The notes under the pieces are model-generated. The model made no database searches. It saw only the letters and a program-made list of their open reading frames with translations, and was not told the origin of the DNA. A stretch of DNA of 64,000 nucleotides from Stutzerimonas stutzeri (GTDB lineage Bacteria; Pseudomonadota; Gammaproteobacteria; Pseudomonadales; Pseudomonadaceae), in assembly GCF_015291885.1 (NCBI RefSeq), contig NZ_CP036186.1, positions 3,313,001 to 3,377,000 of the forward strand, given 5' to 3'. Shown in pieces: positions 38,126 to 47,302 of this stretch. Position numbers and translations under genes: made by a program. Every line of letters begins with the position of its first letter. Position 1 is the stretch's first letter.

Positions 38126-40114
38126 ATGCCCTTAGTAAGATCTGTTGGTCGTCCCTGTCACCTCTCGCTCACACTGCTCGGCACTCTGCTGCCGATGCTT
38201 GCCGTGGCTGCCGAGCCAATCACGCTGCAGCACGAGGTGATCACCGCCACCCAGACCGCCCATAGCGAGCTCAGCGCGCCGGCCAGTGTATCGGTCGTCA
38301 CCCGCGAAGACCTCGACAAGCTGCCGGTGTACAACCTGGCCGACGCGGTGAAGTACCTGCCGGGCGTGTACATCAACCCGTCTTCGGCCTATGGCCGCAA
38401 GGAAATCAAACTGCGCGGGATGGATTCGGACTACACGCTGCTGCTGGTCAATGGCCGTCGCGTCAACTCCCGCGAGGCGCTGGTTTCCAACTACGCCAAC
38501 GACTTCGACCTGTCGTCGATTCCCATGGCAGCCATCGAGCGCATCGAGGTGATCCGCGGGCCGATGTCATCGCTGTACGGTGCCGATGCCATTGGCGGCG
38601 TGGTCAACGTAATTCTGCGCAAACCGACCGCCGATACCCGAGCCGGCATTGCCTACGGCTACGAGCACCCGACCGAGGGTGACTCCGGCGACAGCCACAA
38701 GACCAGCGGCTACATCAGCGGCTCGCTGATCGACGACAAGCTGCTCGGCAATCTGATCATCGAGGGTACCGACCAGGCTGCCTGGGGCTCGGACCAGACG
38801 AAATCACCATTGATCGACGCGGCAGAGAAGCGCCAGAACAGCAGCGCCTATGGAACCCTCAGCTGGCTGCTGGACGAGCGCCAGACGCTCGATCTCGACG
38901 TGAGCTATCGCGAAGACGATCGCAAAGCCACATGGAGCAATTCGGGTTTTGCCTTCCCGACCAACGTCCAGGAGATGAAGCGCAGCACGTTCGGACTGAC
39001 CCACAGCGGCACCTGGGATGGCTTCAACTCACGTGTTCGCTATTACTACGAAGATGTCGATCTGACCGACGATTCAGAAGTCATGACCAACCTGCGTGGC
39101 GGTCGAATCAGCGACGTCAACCAGACCAACCATACGGTCGACGGCCAGGTGAGCGCGTTTCTCGGCAACCACCTACTGACCCTCGGCAGCGAACTGCGCC
39201 GCACCGAACTCAGCCACAGTAACAACCTGGGCTCGGACATCCAGGTCGATCAGCAGGCGCTCTACCTGCAGGACGAATTCTCGCTGGGCCAGCTGGACAT
39301 CACGCTCGGCGCACGCCTGGATGACCATGAAAGCTACGGCACTGAGTTCAGCCCGCGGGCCTACAGCGTGTACAACCTCAGCGACAGTTGGGTGATCAAG
39401 GGCGGCGTGGGCAAGTCCTTCAAGGCACCGAGCATCGCGCAATCCGATCCCACCTATGTGGAAATCGCCTGTCGCGGCTATTGCGTGACGGTCGGCAACG
39501 AGGACCTCAAACCCGAGACTGCCAGCAGTTACGAGCTCGGCACCTTCTACCAGAGCGACCGGCTGCAGGCCGGCATCATGTTCTTCCAGACCGACATCGA
39601 GGACATGATCAGCACCGAAACGACACGGTTGATTCGCGTGAACGGCCAGATCGTTGCCGAAGATCCGGTGCTGACCACCTACAACCAACCTCACGTGCGG
39701 ATCAAGGGCTACGAGCTGCAGGGCAACTATCTGCTGAGCGATAGCATCGGCCTGCGCGCGAACTACACCTACGCCGATGCCAAGGACCGCGATACCGACG
39801 AGGCGATTCGCAATTCGCCGCAACATGTCGCCAACCTGGGCGCCGACTGGCAGGCGCTGCCGAAGCTCGGTTTGAACCTGGACTACCAGTACACCGGCAG
39901 CCAGTACGTGTACGACGTAGCGCGCTCCGGGACCTTCGAAACCGGTGCATTCCATACCTTGAATCTTGGCGCCCGCTACCAGGCCACCAAGCAACTGACA
40001 CTCAACGGCGGGCTCAACAACCTGACCAACGAGAAGCGCGACGAAGTTGCCCAGGCCGTCGACAACATTCTCATGGGCCGCACGCTGTTCGTAGGCTTCG
40101 CCTACGACATCTGA
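38126..40114 (+). CDS. TonB-dependent outer-membrane receptor (FepA/CirA-like)
   Basis: A 662-residue receptor: signal peptide ending near AVA-AEP, a plug domain (SVVTREDLDKLPVYNLADAVKYLPGVYI, then IEVIRGPMSSLYGADAIGGVVN, residues ~45-170), and a 22-strand barrel ending in tryptophan-less FVGFAYDI. The TonB box is likely the ITATQ-like HEVITATQT stretch. It probably imports ferric catecholate siderophores or another chelate, as CirA/FepA do. The second ATG, at 38126, has the GGAG site at correct spacing and is preferred over 38114. No transport genes accompany it. Confidence 0.9.
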   Translation: MPLVRSVGRPCHLSLTLLGTLLPMLAVAAEPITLQHEVITATQTAHSELSAPASVSVVTREDLDKLPVYNLADAVKYLPGVYINPSSAYGRKEIKLRGMDSDYTLLLVNGRRVNSREALVSNYANDFDLSSIPMAAIERIEVIRGPMSSLYGADAIGGVVNVILRKPTADTRAGIAYGYEHPTEGDSGDSHKTSGYISGSLIDDKLLGNLIIEGTDQAAWGSDQTKSPLIDAAEKRQNSSAYGTLSWLLDERQTLDLDVSYREDDRKATWSNSGFAFPTNVQEMKRSTFGLTHSGTWDGFNSRVRYYYEDVDLTDDSEVMTNLRGGRISDVNQTNHTVDGQVSAFLGNHLLTLGSELRRTELSHSNNLGSDIQVDQQALYLQDEFSLGQLDITLGARLDDHESYGTEFSPRAYSVYNLSDSWVIKGGVGKSFKAPSIAQSDPTYVEIACRGYCVTVGNEDLKPETASSYELGTFYQSDRLQAGIMFFQTDIEDMISTETTRLIRVNGQIVAEDPVLTTYNQPHVRIKGYELQGNYLLSDSIGLRANYTYADAKDRDTDEAIRNSPQHVANLGADWQALPKLGLNLDYQYTGSQYVYDVARSGTFETGAFHTLNLGARYQATKQLTLNGGLNNLTNEKRDEVAQAVDNILMGRTLFVGFAYDI

Positions 40115-40143
40115 TGGTCACCCGGCGGCGAAAGCCGCCGGGT

Positions 40144-41106
40144 CTACTCCGAAACCGAGTCGCCGAAATCGTCTGCGACGAACAGCAGTGCCTTGAGCCC
40201 GCTCTCGGGGCTGATGTCGGGAAACTCCGGCGGGTTTTCCAGGCGCTGCTCGAAGCGCAGCTGCGGCGCCTCGGCAGCCATGCCCTGGATCAGGAAGTCC
40301 GCGCCGATATCCGGGTCGTTCACACAGGCCAGCACCTGGCCGCCAGCATTCAGCAGTTCCGGCAGCTTGCGCAGGATTTTCTGGTAATCGCGGGTCAGGG
40401 CGAAGCTGCCCTTCTGGAAGGACGGCGGGTCGATGATGATCAGGTCATAGAGCCCGAGCCTGCGCACCTTGCCCCAGGATTTGAACAGCTCGTGGCCGAG
40501 AAAGCTCACCCGGCTGAGATCATGACCATTGAGGCGATGGTTCTCCCGCCCACGGGTCAACGCCGCGCTCGCCATGTCCAGGTTGACCACATGCTCGGCG
40601 CCACCAGCGATCGCCGCGACGGAGAAGCCGCAGGTGTAGGCGAACAGGTTGAGCACCCGCTTGCCCTGCGCCTGTTCCTGCACCCAGCGTCGGCCGTAGC
40701 GCATGTCGAGAAACAGACCGTTGTTCTGCTTTCGCCCGAGATCGAGCTTGTAGTGCAGGCCGTTCTCGCTGATCTGCCACTCGGCGGGCATATCGCCCAG
40801 CAACGCTTCGGTCGGCGCGTCCGGCAGATAGCGATGCTGCAGCAGCAAGCGCTGCGCCTGGCTCTGCTGCCAGGCCGCGGATTCGGTCAGCGCCATGAGC
40901 ATCTGCCCTAGCGCCGCCCGTTCCGCCTCGCCTGGATCACGGAACAGCGCCACCAGCACCACACCCTGCAGCCAGTCGACGGTGAGTTGTTCGAGCCCCG
41001 GATAGCAGCGGCCCCGGCCGTGAAACAACCGCCGCGTCTCGTCGGGCAGGTTGGCCAACGCGTCGAGCAGGTGATCTTGCAGGGTGGAGAGGTGTTCGGG
41101 CGTCAT
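40144..41106 (-). CDS. Class I SAM-dependent methyltransferase (RlmI-related)
   Basis: A 320-residue methyltransferase with the Methyltrans_SAM fold. Motif I is VLNLFAYTCGFSVAAIAGGA, motif II includes VVNLDMASAALTRGREN, and motif IV is IIDPPSFQKGSF, close to those of the 23S rRNA cytosine methyltransferases RlmI/RlmK. It lacks the N-terminal PUA domain of RlmI, so the RNA target cannot be named. Convergent with the TonB receptor gene. Confidence 0.85.
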   Translation of the reverse strand: MTPEHLSTLQDHLLDALANLPDETRRLFHGRGRCYPGLEQLTVDWLQGVVLVALFRDPGEAERAALGQMLMALTESAAWQQSQAQRLLLQHRYLPDAPTEALLGDMPAEWQISENGLHYKLDLGRKQNNGLFLDMRYGRRWVQEQAQGKRVLNLFAYTCGFSVAAIAGGAEHVVNLDMASAALTRGRENHRLNGHDLSRVSFLGHELFKSWGKVRRLGLYDLIIIDPPSFQKGSFALTRDYQKILRKLPELLNAGGQVLACVNDPDIGADFLIQGMAAEAPQLRFEQRLENPPEFPDISPESGLKALLFVADDFGDSVSE

Positions 41107-41168
41107 GGGCGGGCATCGTCGGCAGCGTGGCCGCGCATTCTAAACGCAGCCGCCGCCGACGCCAGGCT

Positions 41169-42179
41169 TCAGATATCCAGGCAGATCTTGCCGAAGTGCT
41201 GGTTGGTTTCCTGGTAGCGGAACGCCTCGACGATATCGTCCACGGCGAAGTGCTTGTCGATCACCGGGCGGATGCCGTTGGCGTCGATGGCGCGGATCAT
41301 GTCCTGCTGCTGAGCGCGACTGCCGACCAGCACACCCTGCAGACGCAACTGGCGCACCAGTGCCGGTACCAGCGGCAGTTCGCCGGCAACGCCGGTGAGA
41401 ATGCCGATCACCGAGATATGCCCGCCGATGCGTGCCGCGACCATCGATTGCTCCAGCGTTGCCGGCCCACCGACTTCGATCACATGGTCGACCCCACGGC
41501 CATCGGTGAGCTGACGCACCGTCTCACCCCAGGCTGGCGTGCTGCGGTAGTTGATCAGGTGATCGGCGCCCATTTCGCGCAGGCGCTCAAGCTTGGCATC
41601 GCTGGACGAGGTGGCGATGACCGTGGCACCGGCCATCTTGGCGAACTGCAGGGCAAAGATGGAAACCCCGCCGGTGCCCTGGATCAGCACGCTGTCGCCG
41701 GGCTTGAGCTTGCCGTCGGCCATCAGCGCACGCCAGGCCGTGAGGCCGGCGGTGGTCAGGGTCGACGCCTCGGCATGGCTGTAGCCCTTGGGTGCATGGG
41801 TGAACGAGGTGGCGCGGGCGGTGACCATTTCCCGTGCATAACCATCGATGCCATCGCCCGGCACCGTGGCGAAACCTTCGATCAGCGGCTCACCGGCCAG
41901 CCAGTCGGGGAAGAAGGTGCTGACCACCGCATCGCCGACCGCAAATTCGGTCACGCCTGCGCCCACCGCCACCACTTCACCGGCACCATCGGCCATGGGG
42001 ATGCGCGGCTCGCTCGGCCCCCACATGCCGCTGACCACCGCGAAGTCGTGATAGTTGAGCGAGTTCGCGCGCAGGCGCACGCTGATCTCGCCGGCGCCGG
42101 GCGTGGCGGCCTCGCTGGTGCCGGCGACGACCCGGTCGTAGCCGCCACCGGGCTGCACGAATATGGCTTTATGGCTCAT
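41169..42179 (-). CDS. Zinc-free-type NAD(P)-dependent alcohol dehydrogenase (MDR family)
   Basis: A 336-residue medium-chain dehydrogenase/reductase. The GroES-like half begins at LNYHDFAVVSGMWG and the Rossmann half has the nucleotide loop LIQGTGGVSIFALQFAKMAG. The usual catalytic-zinc Cys near the N-terminus and the structural-zinc cysteine cluster are absent from the sequence, so it more resembles zinc-independent quinone oxidoreductase-like members. The ATG at 42179 follows GAGGAGA; the longer open frame upstream is spurious. Substrate unknown; an AcoR-like activator lies 1.8 kb away. Confidence 0.85.
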   Translation of the reverse strand: MSHKAIFVQPGGGYDRVVAGTSEAATPGAGEISVRLRANSLNYHDFAVVSGMWGPSEPRIPMADGAGEVVAVGAGVTEFAVGDAVVSTFFPDWLAGEPLIEGFATVPGDGIDGYAREMVTARATSFTHAPKGYSHAEASTLTTAGLTAWRALMADGKLKPGDSVLIQGTGGVSIFALQFAKMAGATVIATSSSDAKLERLREMGADHLINYRSTPAWGETVRQLTDGRGVDHVIEVGGPATLEQSMVAARIGGHISVIGILTGVAGELPLVPALVRQLRLQGVLVGSRAQQQDMIRAIDANGIRPVIDKHFAVDDIVEAFRYQETNQHFGKICLDI

Positions 42180-42432
42180 GGCGTTCTCCTCTGCTAATGG
42201 AATGACCTGCATGGGAGCGGTCGGCAACGACATCGTTCTACCTGCCAAAGCCTGCTGCGCATCGCTGCACGAGCGCCGCTCGAATGCGCGACAGCATAGC
42301 CAATCCGCCATCGACGTGGCTGCCGCGAACTTACGTCCTTTAGTACCGTCGAAAGCGCGTCCGCCAATACCTACGGCTCGCTTGCAACCTGCCGTACACG
42401 ATGATCCAGTGCCGTCCCGGAACCGCAATCTC

Positions 42433-43965
42433 ATGCTCGAGCTTCGCCATCGCCCCCAACAGCTGACTACTCCACGTCTGCGCACAGCCATCGCCGTAGC
42501 CTTGCTGACCATCACCGCGCCTGCCCTGGCCGCCCTGTCGGACAGCGAAATGGCTGCCCGCGACGCCGAGAACAAGCGCCTGACCGCTGAGCTCATGGCC
42601 AAGCCGAACGAGCTGACGCAGCCGCTGGAGAGCAAGTACAACCACGTCATCACCTATGGCCAGTCGCTGGCATCGGCGGCCGAAGGCTGGCCGGCGCTGT
42701 CCGTCGCGCCGCGTTACGACAACCTGATGCTCGGCGATTCGCCGCGATCGGCCGCCTTCAGCGGTGCAACGTTCAAACCGGTCGGTGACGCCGCGTTCAC
42801 ACCGCTGCGCGCCGTGGTGCAGCAGAAGAGCAATGCGGCGGTGCTGCTCGACGCGGAAAAGGTCGCGAAACTCGACCCGAAGGCGCAGGAAGAAGGTGAA
42901 TCTGTGGAAGTCGGCGCGCTGAACATGGCGCGGCGGCTGTATCTGCATCACCTGGGCCGTGACACCGACCCCGATCACCTGCTCGTCGCCAGCAACGCGT
43001 CGACCTCCGGCCGCTCCGTCGCACAGCTGTCGAAAAGCGGTGGCACCAACGAGTATCGCCGTGTGACCCAGGCCGTGGACCAGGCCAAGGCACTGGCCGA
43101 CGCGCAGCAGGCCAGTTACAGCATCAGCGCGTTCTTCTGGCTGCAGGGCGAGTTCGATTATTCCCACACCAACGGCGGCAAGAACGACAAGGATTACTAC
43201 AAGGCCAAACTGCGCCAGCTGCGCGACGATCTCTATGCCGACACCGCCAAGGCCATCGCCGGGCAGGAAAAGATGCCCGCCTTCTTCAGCTACCAGACCG
43301 ACGCCAAGTCCTCGGTCAAGGACGGCTCGCTGGCCATCGGCATGGCGCAGTGGGAACTGGCCCAGGAAGAACCCGGCTGGTACCTGGTCGGACCGGTCTA
43401 CCCCTACACCGACAAGGGCGTGCACCTATCGGCGAACGGCTATCGCTGGTTCGGCCAGATGCTCGGCAAGGTCTACCATCGCGTCGTCATCGAGCGTAAG
43501 GACTGGACCCCACTCGCACCGCGCCAGGCCACGCTGGACGGCCGCGATGTACTGATCGACTTCCTCGTGCCGCACCCGCCCCTGGCGTTCGACCAGTCCT
43601 ACATCGGCCACCAGGCCCGCGATGTGAAGGACAAGGGTTTCGTGCTGCGTGACGACCAGGGCGAAGTGCCCATCGACGCTGTCGACATCGTCGCCGATAC
43701 CATCGTGCGCCTGCGCGCCGGTCGCGACCTCAGCGGCCAGCCACGCATCAGCTACGCCAGCCACCAGGTCGGCGGCGCCGGCCAGCTACGCGACAGCGAC
43801 CCGATGCGCGCCGACGCCACCTACGAATACCTGCCCGAACTCATGCCTGCCGAAGCCAACATCAAGGCACTGGTGCACCAGCCCTACCCGCTGCACAACT
43901 GGAGCATCGCCTTCGATATCGCCGCTGAAAAAGGCACGCCGGCACAACAGCCGGTCAGCGAGTAA
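42433..43965 (+). CDS. Secreted SASA-type (carbohydrate esterase 6-like) hydrolase
   Basis: A 510-residue exported protein with a signal peptide (cleavage near PALA-AL, residue 33). The catalytic block order of the sialate O-acetylesterase (SASA/CE6) SGNH fold is present: GQSL with Ser78, WLQGE at 236-240, and DKGVH with Asp327 and His331. A C-terminal beta-rich domain of about 150 residues follows. It probably removes ester groups from a polysaccharide or glycan. The ATG at 42433 is chosen because the upstream ~90 codons of the open frame look non-coding. Divergent from the alcohol dehydrogenase gene. Confidence 0.75.
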   Translation: MLELRHRPQQLTTPRLRTAIAVALLTITAPALAALSDSEMAARDAENKRLTAELMAKPNELTQPLESKYNHVITYGQSLASAAEGWPALSVAPRYDNLMLGDSPRSAAFSGATFKPVGDAAFTPLRAVVQQKSNAAVLLDAEKVAKLDPKAQEEGESVEVGALNMARRLYLHHLGRDTDPDHLLVASNASTSGRSVAQLSKSGGTNEYRRVTQAVDQAKALADAQQASYSISAFFWLQGEFDYSHTNGGKNDKDYYKAKLRQLRDDLYADTAKAIAGQEKMPAFFSYQTDAKSSVKDGSLAIGMAQWELAQEEPGWYLVGPVYPYTDKGVHLSANGYRWFGQMLGKVYHRVVIERKDWTPLAPRQATLDGRDVLIDFLVPHPPLAFDQSYIGHQARDVKDKGFVLRDDQGEVPIDAVDIVADTIVRLRAGRDLSGQPRISYASHQVGGAGQLRDSDPMRADATYEYLPELMPAEANIKALVHQPYPLHNWSIAFDIAAEKGTPAQQPVSE

Positions 43966-43979
43966 CACCACGGCGCCGG

Positions 43980-45911
43980 TCACACCGGCGCTTCGATCCC
44001 CAGCACGCGCATGCGCCGGTACACCGTCGGGCGCGACACGCCAAGCTCCCGCGCGACGGCGCTGACGTTCCAGCGATGCCGCCGCAGCTGCTCGCGCAGA
44101 GCCGTCGCAGACTCGGGTTCGGCCGCGGCGGCCGACTGACGACAGCGCGCCAGAATCGGTGGCAGGCATTCGTCCGGCAGATCCTGCACGGTGATCTCGT
44201 CACCCTCACAGGTCGCCAGTGCGTACTGCAGTACGTTGCGCAGCTCACGGATGTTGCCCGGCCAGGGATAGGCCAGCAGCGCACTCATGGCATCGCCACG
44301 CAGGTGCGGATTGCCCGGCCGGCCCTCGGCGAGTTCGGCGAACACCCGCTCGATGAGAAAGCCCTTGTCGGCGCGCTCGCGCAGCGGCGGCAGCTTCAGC
44401 GAGGCGCCGTTCAGGCGGTAGAACAGGTCCTCGCGAAACGCACCGCTTTCGACCATCTGCCGCAGGTCGCGGTGGCTGGCGGCAACCACACGGATATCCA
44501 CCTTCACCGGTTTCTCGGCACCCAGCGGCATCACTTCCTGCTCGGCCAGCACCCGTAACAGCCGGGTCTGCAAGTGCAGCGGCATGTCGCCGATTTCATC
44601 GAGGAACAGCGTGCCGCCGTCGGCCTGCTGGATCAGTCCGCGCATGCCCTTGCTGCGCGCGCCGGTAAAGGTTCCGGGGGCGTAGCCGAACAGCTCGCTT
44701 TCGATCAGCGACTCGGGCATCGCGCCGCAGTTGATCGCCACGAAGGGTTTGCTGCGCCGGCAACCGCTTTCGTGCAGCGCCTTGGCCAGCCGTTCCTTGC
44801 CGGTCCCGGTCTCGCCATTGAGCAGCACGTTCAGCGGCTCGCTGCACAGGCGTCTGGCGCGCGCCAGCATCTTGCGCATCACCGGGTCGTCGTCAGCCAG
44901 CGCATCGAGCGCGGAATGCCCGCCGGGCGCGCTGCGTTCGGCCGGCTCCGGCGCACGGCGACGCGGCTCCATCAAGGCGGCGAAGAACAGCTGGTGGCGA
45001 TGGGTGCGAAAGGCACGGACCTGGTCGTGACTGGCGTAAGGAATGCTCAGCACATCGCCCAGCTCGCAATCGAACAGCTGATCGATGCGCGCCTGCGCCG
45101 GGGTGCCAAAGGGGCCTGGCATCATCAGCCCGTGTTCGGCCAGCAGACCGCGGGCGGCGGTGTTGCCGGCGAGTAGCTCGCCATCGTCTCCCAGTGCCAG
45201 CAGGTAGCGGCGGTTGATCAGGACGAACTCGCGGGAGCCGTCGAAACAGAGGATCGGCCGCTCGCGATAGGCGCGCATGAAATAGGCATCCTCAATCATC
45301 CGCGCGTACTGCTTGACCAGCTGCAGGGCGAAGGTCTGGGAATCCTTGGTCGGTGGTGAATGCAGCGCGGAGATATCCAGCACGGCCAGCAACTGCCCGT
45401 GCGGGTTGAACATGGGCACAGCGGTACAGGTGAGGTTGGTGTGCCAGACGCTGAAGTGATCGTGCTGGTGACAGGTGAGCGCCTGCTGTTCCTTGATGCA
45501 GGTGCCGACTGCACAGGTGCCGGCGTGGTCCTCGCCCCAGTCCGAACCGAGGAACAGGCCGGTCTTGCGGTGCGCCTTTTCGTCTGCCGGGTCGCCGAGA
45601 AACTGCACGGCGATGCCGCGGTTGTCGGTCAGCAGGATCACGTAACCCAGCTCGGCGATCTGCCGGTACAGCTGCTCGACCCCGGCGCGGGCGACATTGA
45701 TCAGCTCGTCGGCCTGATCCTGATGCTCGCGCAGCACCTGCCGCGGGACGAAACGGGCCTCGGCAGGTCGCGCCGGGTCCAAGCCGTAGTCATGCACGCA
45801 GCGGTGCCAGGAGCGCGCGATGATCGGGTCGCGATCACCGGGCAGGTGCGGCGCATTGGCCAGCGATAGCACCGCGTCGATATGACTGACCGGACCGGAT
45901 AGCAGATTCAT
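43980..45911 (-). CDS. AcoR-like sigma-54-dependent activator
   Basis: A 643-residue sigma-54 activator of the acetoin-regulator type: an N-terminal GAF-like sensor (residues ~75-210), an AAA+ domain (Walker A GETGTGKE, near residue 360) and a C-terminal Fis-type helix (LRRHRWNVSAVARELGVSRPTVYRRM). The loop that touches sigma-54 reads GTFTGA instead of the common GAFTGA. The ATG at 45911 follows GGAGGAGG and is chosen; the open frame that continues much further upstream runs through the IS30 element and is spurious. The gene it should activate is not evident; IS30 lies 95 bases upstream. Confidence 0.88.
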   Translation of the reverse strand: MNLLSGPVSHIDAVLSLANAPHLPGDRDPIIARSWHRCVHDYGLDPARPAEARFVPRQVLREHQDQADELINVARAGVEQLYRQIAELGYVILLTDNRGIAVQFLGDPADEKAHRKTGLFLGSDWGEDHAGTCAVGTCIKEQQALTCHQHDHFSVWHTNLTCTAVPMFNPHGQLLAVLDISALHSPPTKDSQTFALQLVKQYARMIEDAYFMRAYRERPILCFDGSREFVLINRRYLLALGDDGELLAGNTAARGLLAEHGLMMPGPFGTPAQARIDQLFDCELGDVLSIPYASHDQVRAFRTHRHQLFFAALMEPRRRAPEPAERSAPGGHSALDALADDDPVMRKMLARARRLCSEPLNVLLNGETGTGKERLAKALHESGCRRSKPFVAINCGAMPESLIESELFGYAPGTFTGARSKGMRGLIQQADGGTLFLDEIGDMPLHLQTRLLRVLAEQEVMPLGAEKPVKVDIRVVAASHRDLRQMVESGAFREDLFYRLNGASLKLPPLRERADKGFLIERVFAELAEGRPGNPHLRGDAMSALLAYPWPGNIRELRNVLQYALATCEGDEITVQDLPDECLPPILARCRQSAAAAEPESATALREQLRRHRWNVSAVARELGVSRPTVYRRMRVLGIEAPV

Positions 45912-45966
45912 GCCTCCTCCTCGAAGCGCTCGCGCCAGACCGACGCGGGCCACTCCAGCGAAACGC

Positions 45967-45986
45967 TTTATTGTTATTGCAATAAA
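45967..45986. promoter_or_regulatory. Inverted repeat upstream of the AcoR-like gene
   Basis: TTTATTG and CAATAAA in inverted orientation around a six-base spacer, 56 bases before the activator start and 20 bases from the IS30 end. It may be an operator or promoter part of the activator gene or of a neighbour removed by the insertion. Confidence 0.3.
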
Positions 45987-46005
45987 CGAAGGGCGGCGGC
46001 AAAAA

Positions 46006-47090
46006 CTGAGTGCAACACCTGACCTTTCCGGTACGGTGCTGCCCCTATGTCTTATACCGAACTCAGCGTTGAAGAGCGCGCCACCATTCAAATCGGTCGT
46101 ACCCAAGGCTTCAGCCTGCGCAGGATTGCCTGCTTGATCAACCGATCCCCTTCGACCATCAGCCGTGAGCTGCGCCGTAACCGAGGTGCTTGCGGTGGCT
46201 ACTCGGCCCGCCTGGCCCAGCAGCAAATGCAGGCCCGCCGCCAGGTTTGTCGACCGATGCGAAAACTGTTGCCGGGTAGCGAGCGCTTCGAACTGGTGAC
46301 CCATATGCTGCGTGAGCGTTTGTCTCCCGAGCAGATTGCCGGCAAGCTGCGCAGCATGAACATACCCAACCTGCGAGATGCCTACGTCTGTCGCGAGACG
46401 ATCTACAACGCGATCTATGCCCTGCCAGTGGGTGAGCTGCGTAAGGAGCTGATCATCTGTCTGCGCCAAGGCAAGACGACGCGCCGGCCGCGCTCTGGTG
46501 GCGTGGATCGGCGCGGCCAGATCCCCGAGATGGTCAGTATTCATGTGCGCCCGCCGGAGATTGAAGACAGGCTGATGCCGGGGCATTGGGAAGGCGACCT
46601 CATCAAGGGTAAGGCCAACGCCTCGTCCGTCGGTACGCTGGTGGAACGCACCAGTGGCTACCTGATGTTGGTGAAGATGAACGACGCGACGGCGACTTCG
46701 GCACTGGAAGGCTTCAGCGCCGCGCTCAATAGCATGCCGCTGGAGATGCGCAAGAGCATGACTTACGACCAGGGCCGGGAGATGGCGCGACACGCCGAGA
46801 TCACCCAAAGAACCGGCGTGGCGATCTACTTCTGCGACCCGCACAGCCCCTGGCAGCGCGGCAGCAACGAAAACATCAACGGCCTGATTCGCCAGTACTT
46901 GCCCAAGGGCACAGACCTGTCGGTACATAGCCAGGAGAAGCTGGACGCCATTGCGCTGCAACTGAACATGCGACCGCGCAAGCGCTTCGACTTCAAATGC
47001 CCCATCGAGGTGATGGGAGAGGTCATGCAAAATTCCATGGCAATGTGGCATGATGCTCCGGCTTCAATTCAATAACCGTGTTGCACTCAG
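46006..47090 (+). mobile_element. IS30-family insertion sequence
   Basis: An element of about 1.08 kb bounded by a 13-base perfect inverted repeat: CTGAGTGCAACAC at 46006-46018 and its complement at 47078-47090. It carries one transposase. No short direct repeat is evident at the two flanks, which fits a deletion next to the element. Its right end cuts into the middle-component gene of the ABC-3C remnant. Confidence 0.8.
46047..47075 (+). CDS. IS30-family transposase
   Basis: A 342-residue DDE transposase. The N-terminal helix-turn-helix (FSLRRIACLINRSPSTISRE) is typical of IS30. The catalytic residues lie in HWEGDLIKG (D), TYDQGREMA (D) and SNENINGLIRQYLPKG (E). The gene appears intact. Confidence 0.95.
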   Translation: MSYTELSVEERATIQIGRTQGFSLRRIACLINRSPSTISRELRRNRGACGGYSARLAQQQMQARRQVCRPMRKLLPGSERFELVTHMLRERLSPEQIAGKLRSMNIPNLRDAYVCRETIYNAIYALPVGELRKELIICLRQGKTTRRPRSGGVDRRGQIPEMVSIHVRPPEIEDRLMPGHWEGDLIKGKANASSVGTLVERTSGYLMLVKMNDATATSALEGFSAALNSMPLEMRKSMTYDQGREMARHAEITQRTGVAIYFCDPHSPWQRGSNENINGLIRQYLPKGTDLSVHSQEKLDAIALQLNMRPRKRFDFKCPIEVMGEVMQNSMAMWHDAPASIQ

Positions 47091-47302
47091 CTCCTGCAAC
47101 CGCCTGCCATATGCGCAAGAGTAGGGCGATGCACTATCATAGGAATAATTAGCAACGCTTTCGGAACAGAAAGGCTTCCTATATGGTTCAACACCGAGGC
47201 GATGGCTACCACGCCTATGCCAACGTTGTTATAACCGTCCCAGAATCCCTTATTGCTCTTCTCTGGCGCTTGAATTACAGAGTCTTCCAATCTCGATGCC
47301 AT
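47091..47302 (-). pseudogene. Truncated ABC-3C-type middle component
   Basis: About 70 N-terminal residues remain (MASRLEDSVIQAPEKSNKG...) with the middle-component hallmark LSVPKALLIIPMIVHRPTLA, a hydrophobic helix then a His-Arg/Lys-Pro-Thr turn found in small partner proteins of ABC three-component systems. The frame then runs into the IS30 end and stops at 47087. The ATG overlaps the end of the effector gene by 28 bases, as expected for a coupled operon. The base composition is clearly more AT-rich than neighbours. The family match is from memory of the motif, not from a search. Confidence 0.6.

Noticed and set aside
45912..47051. A 1023-residue minus-strand open frame extending the AcoR-like protein across IS30
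   Set aside because: The part upstream of 45911 is antisense to the IS30 transposase and the strong ribosome binding site is at 45911.
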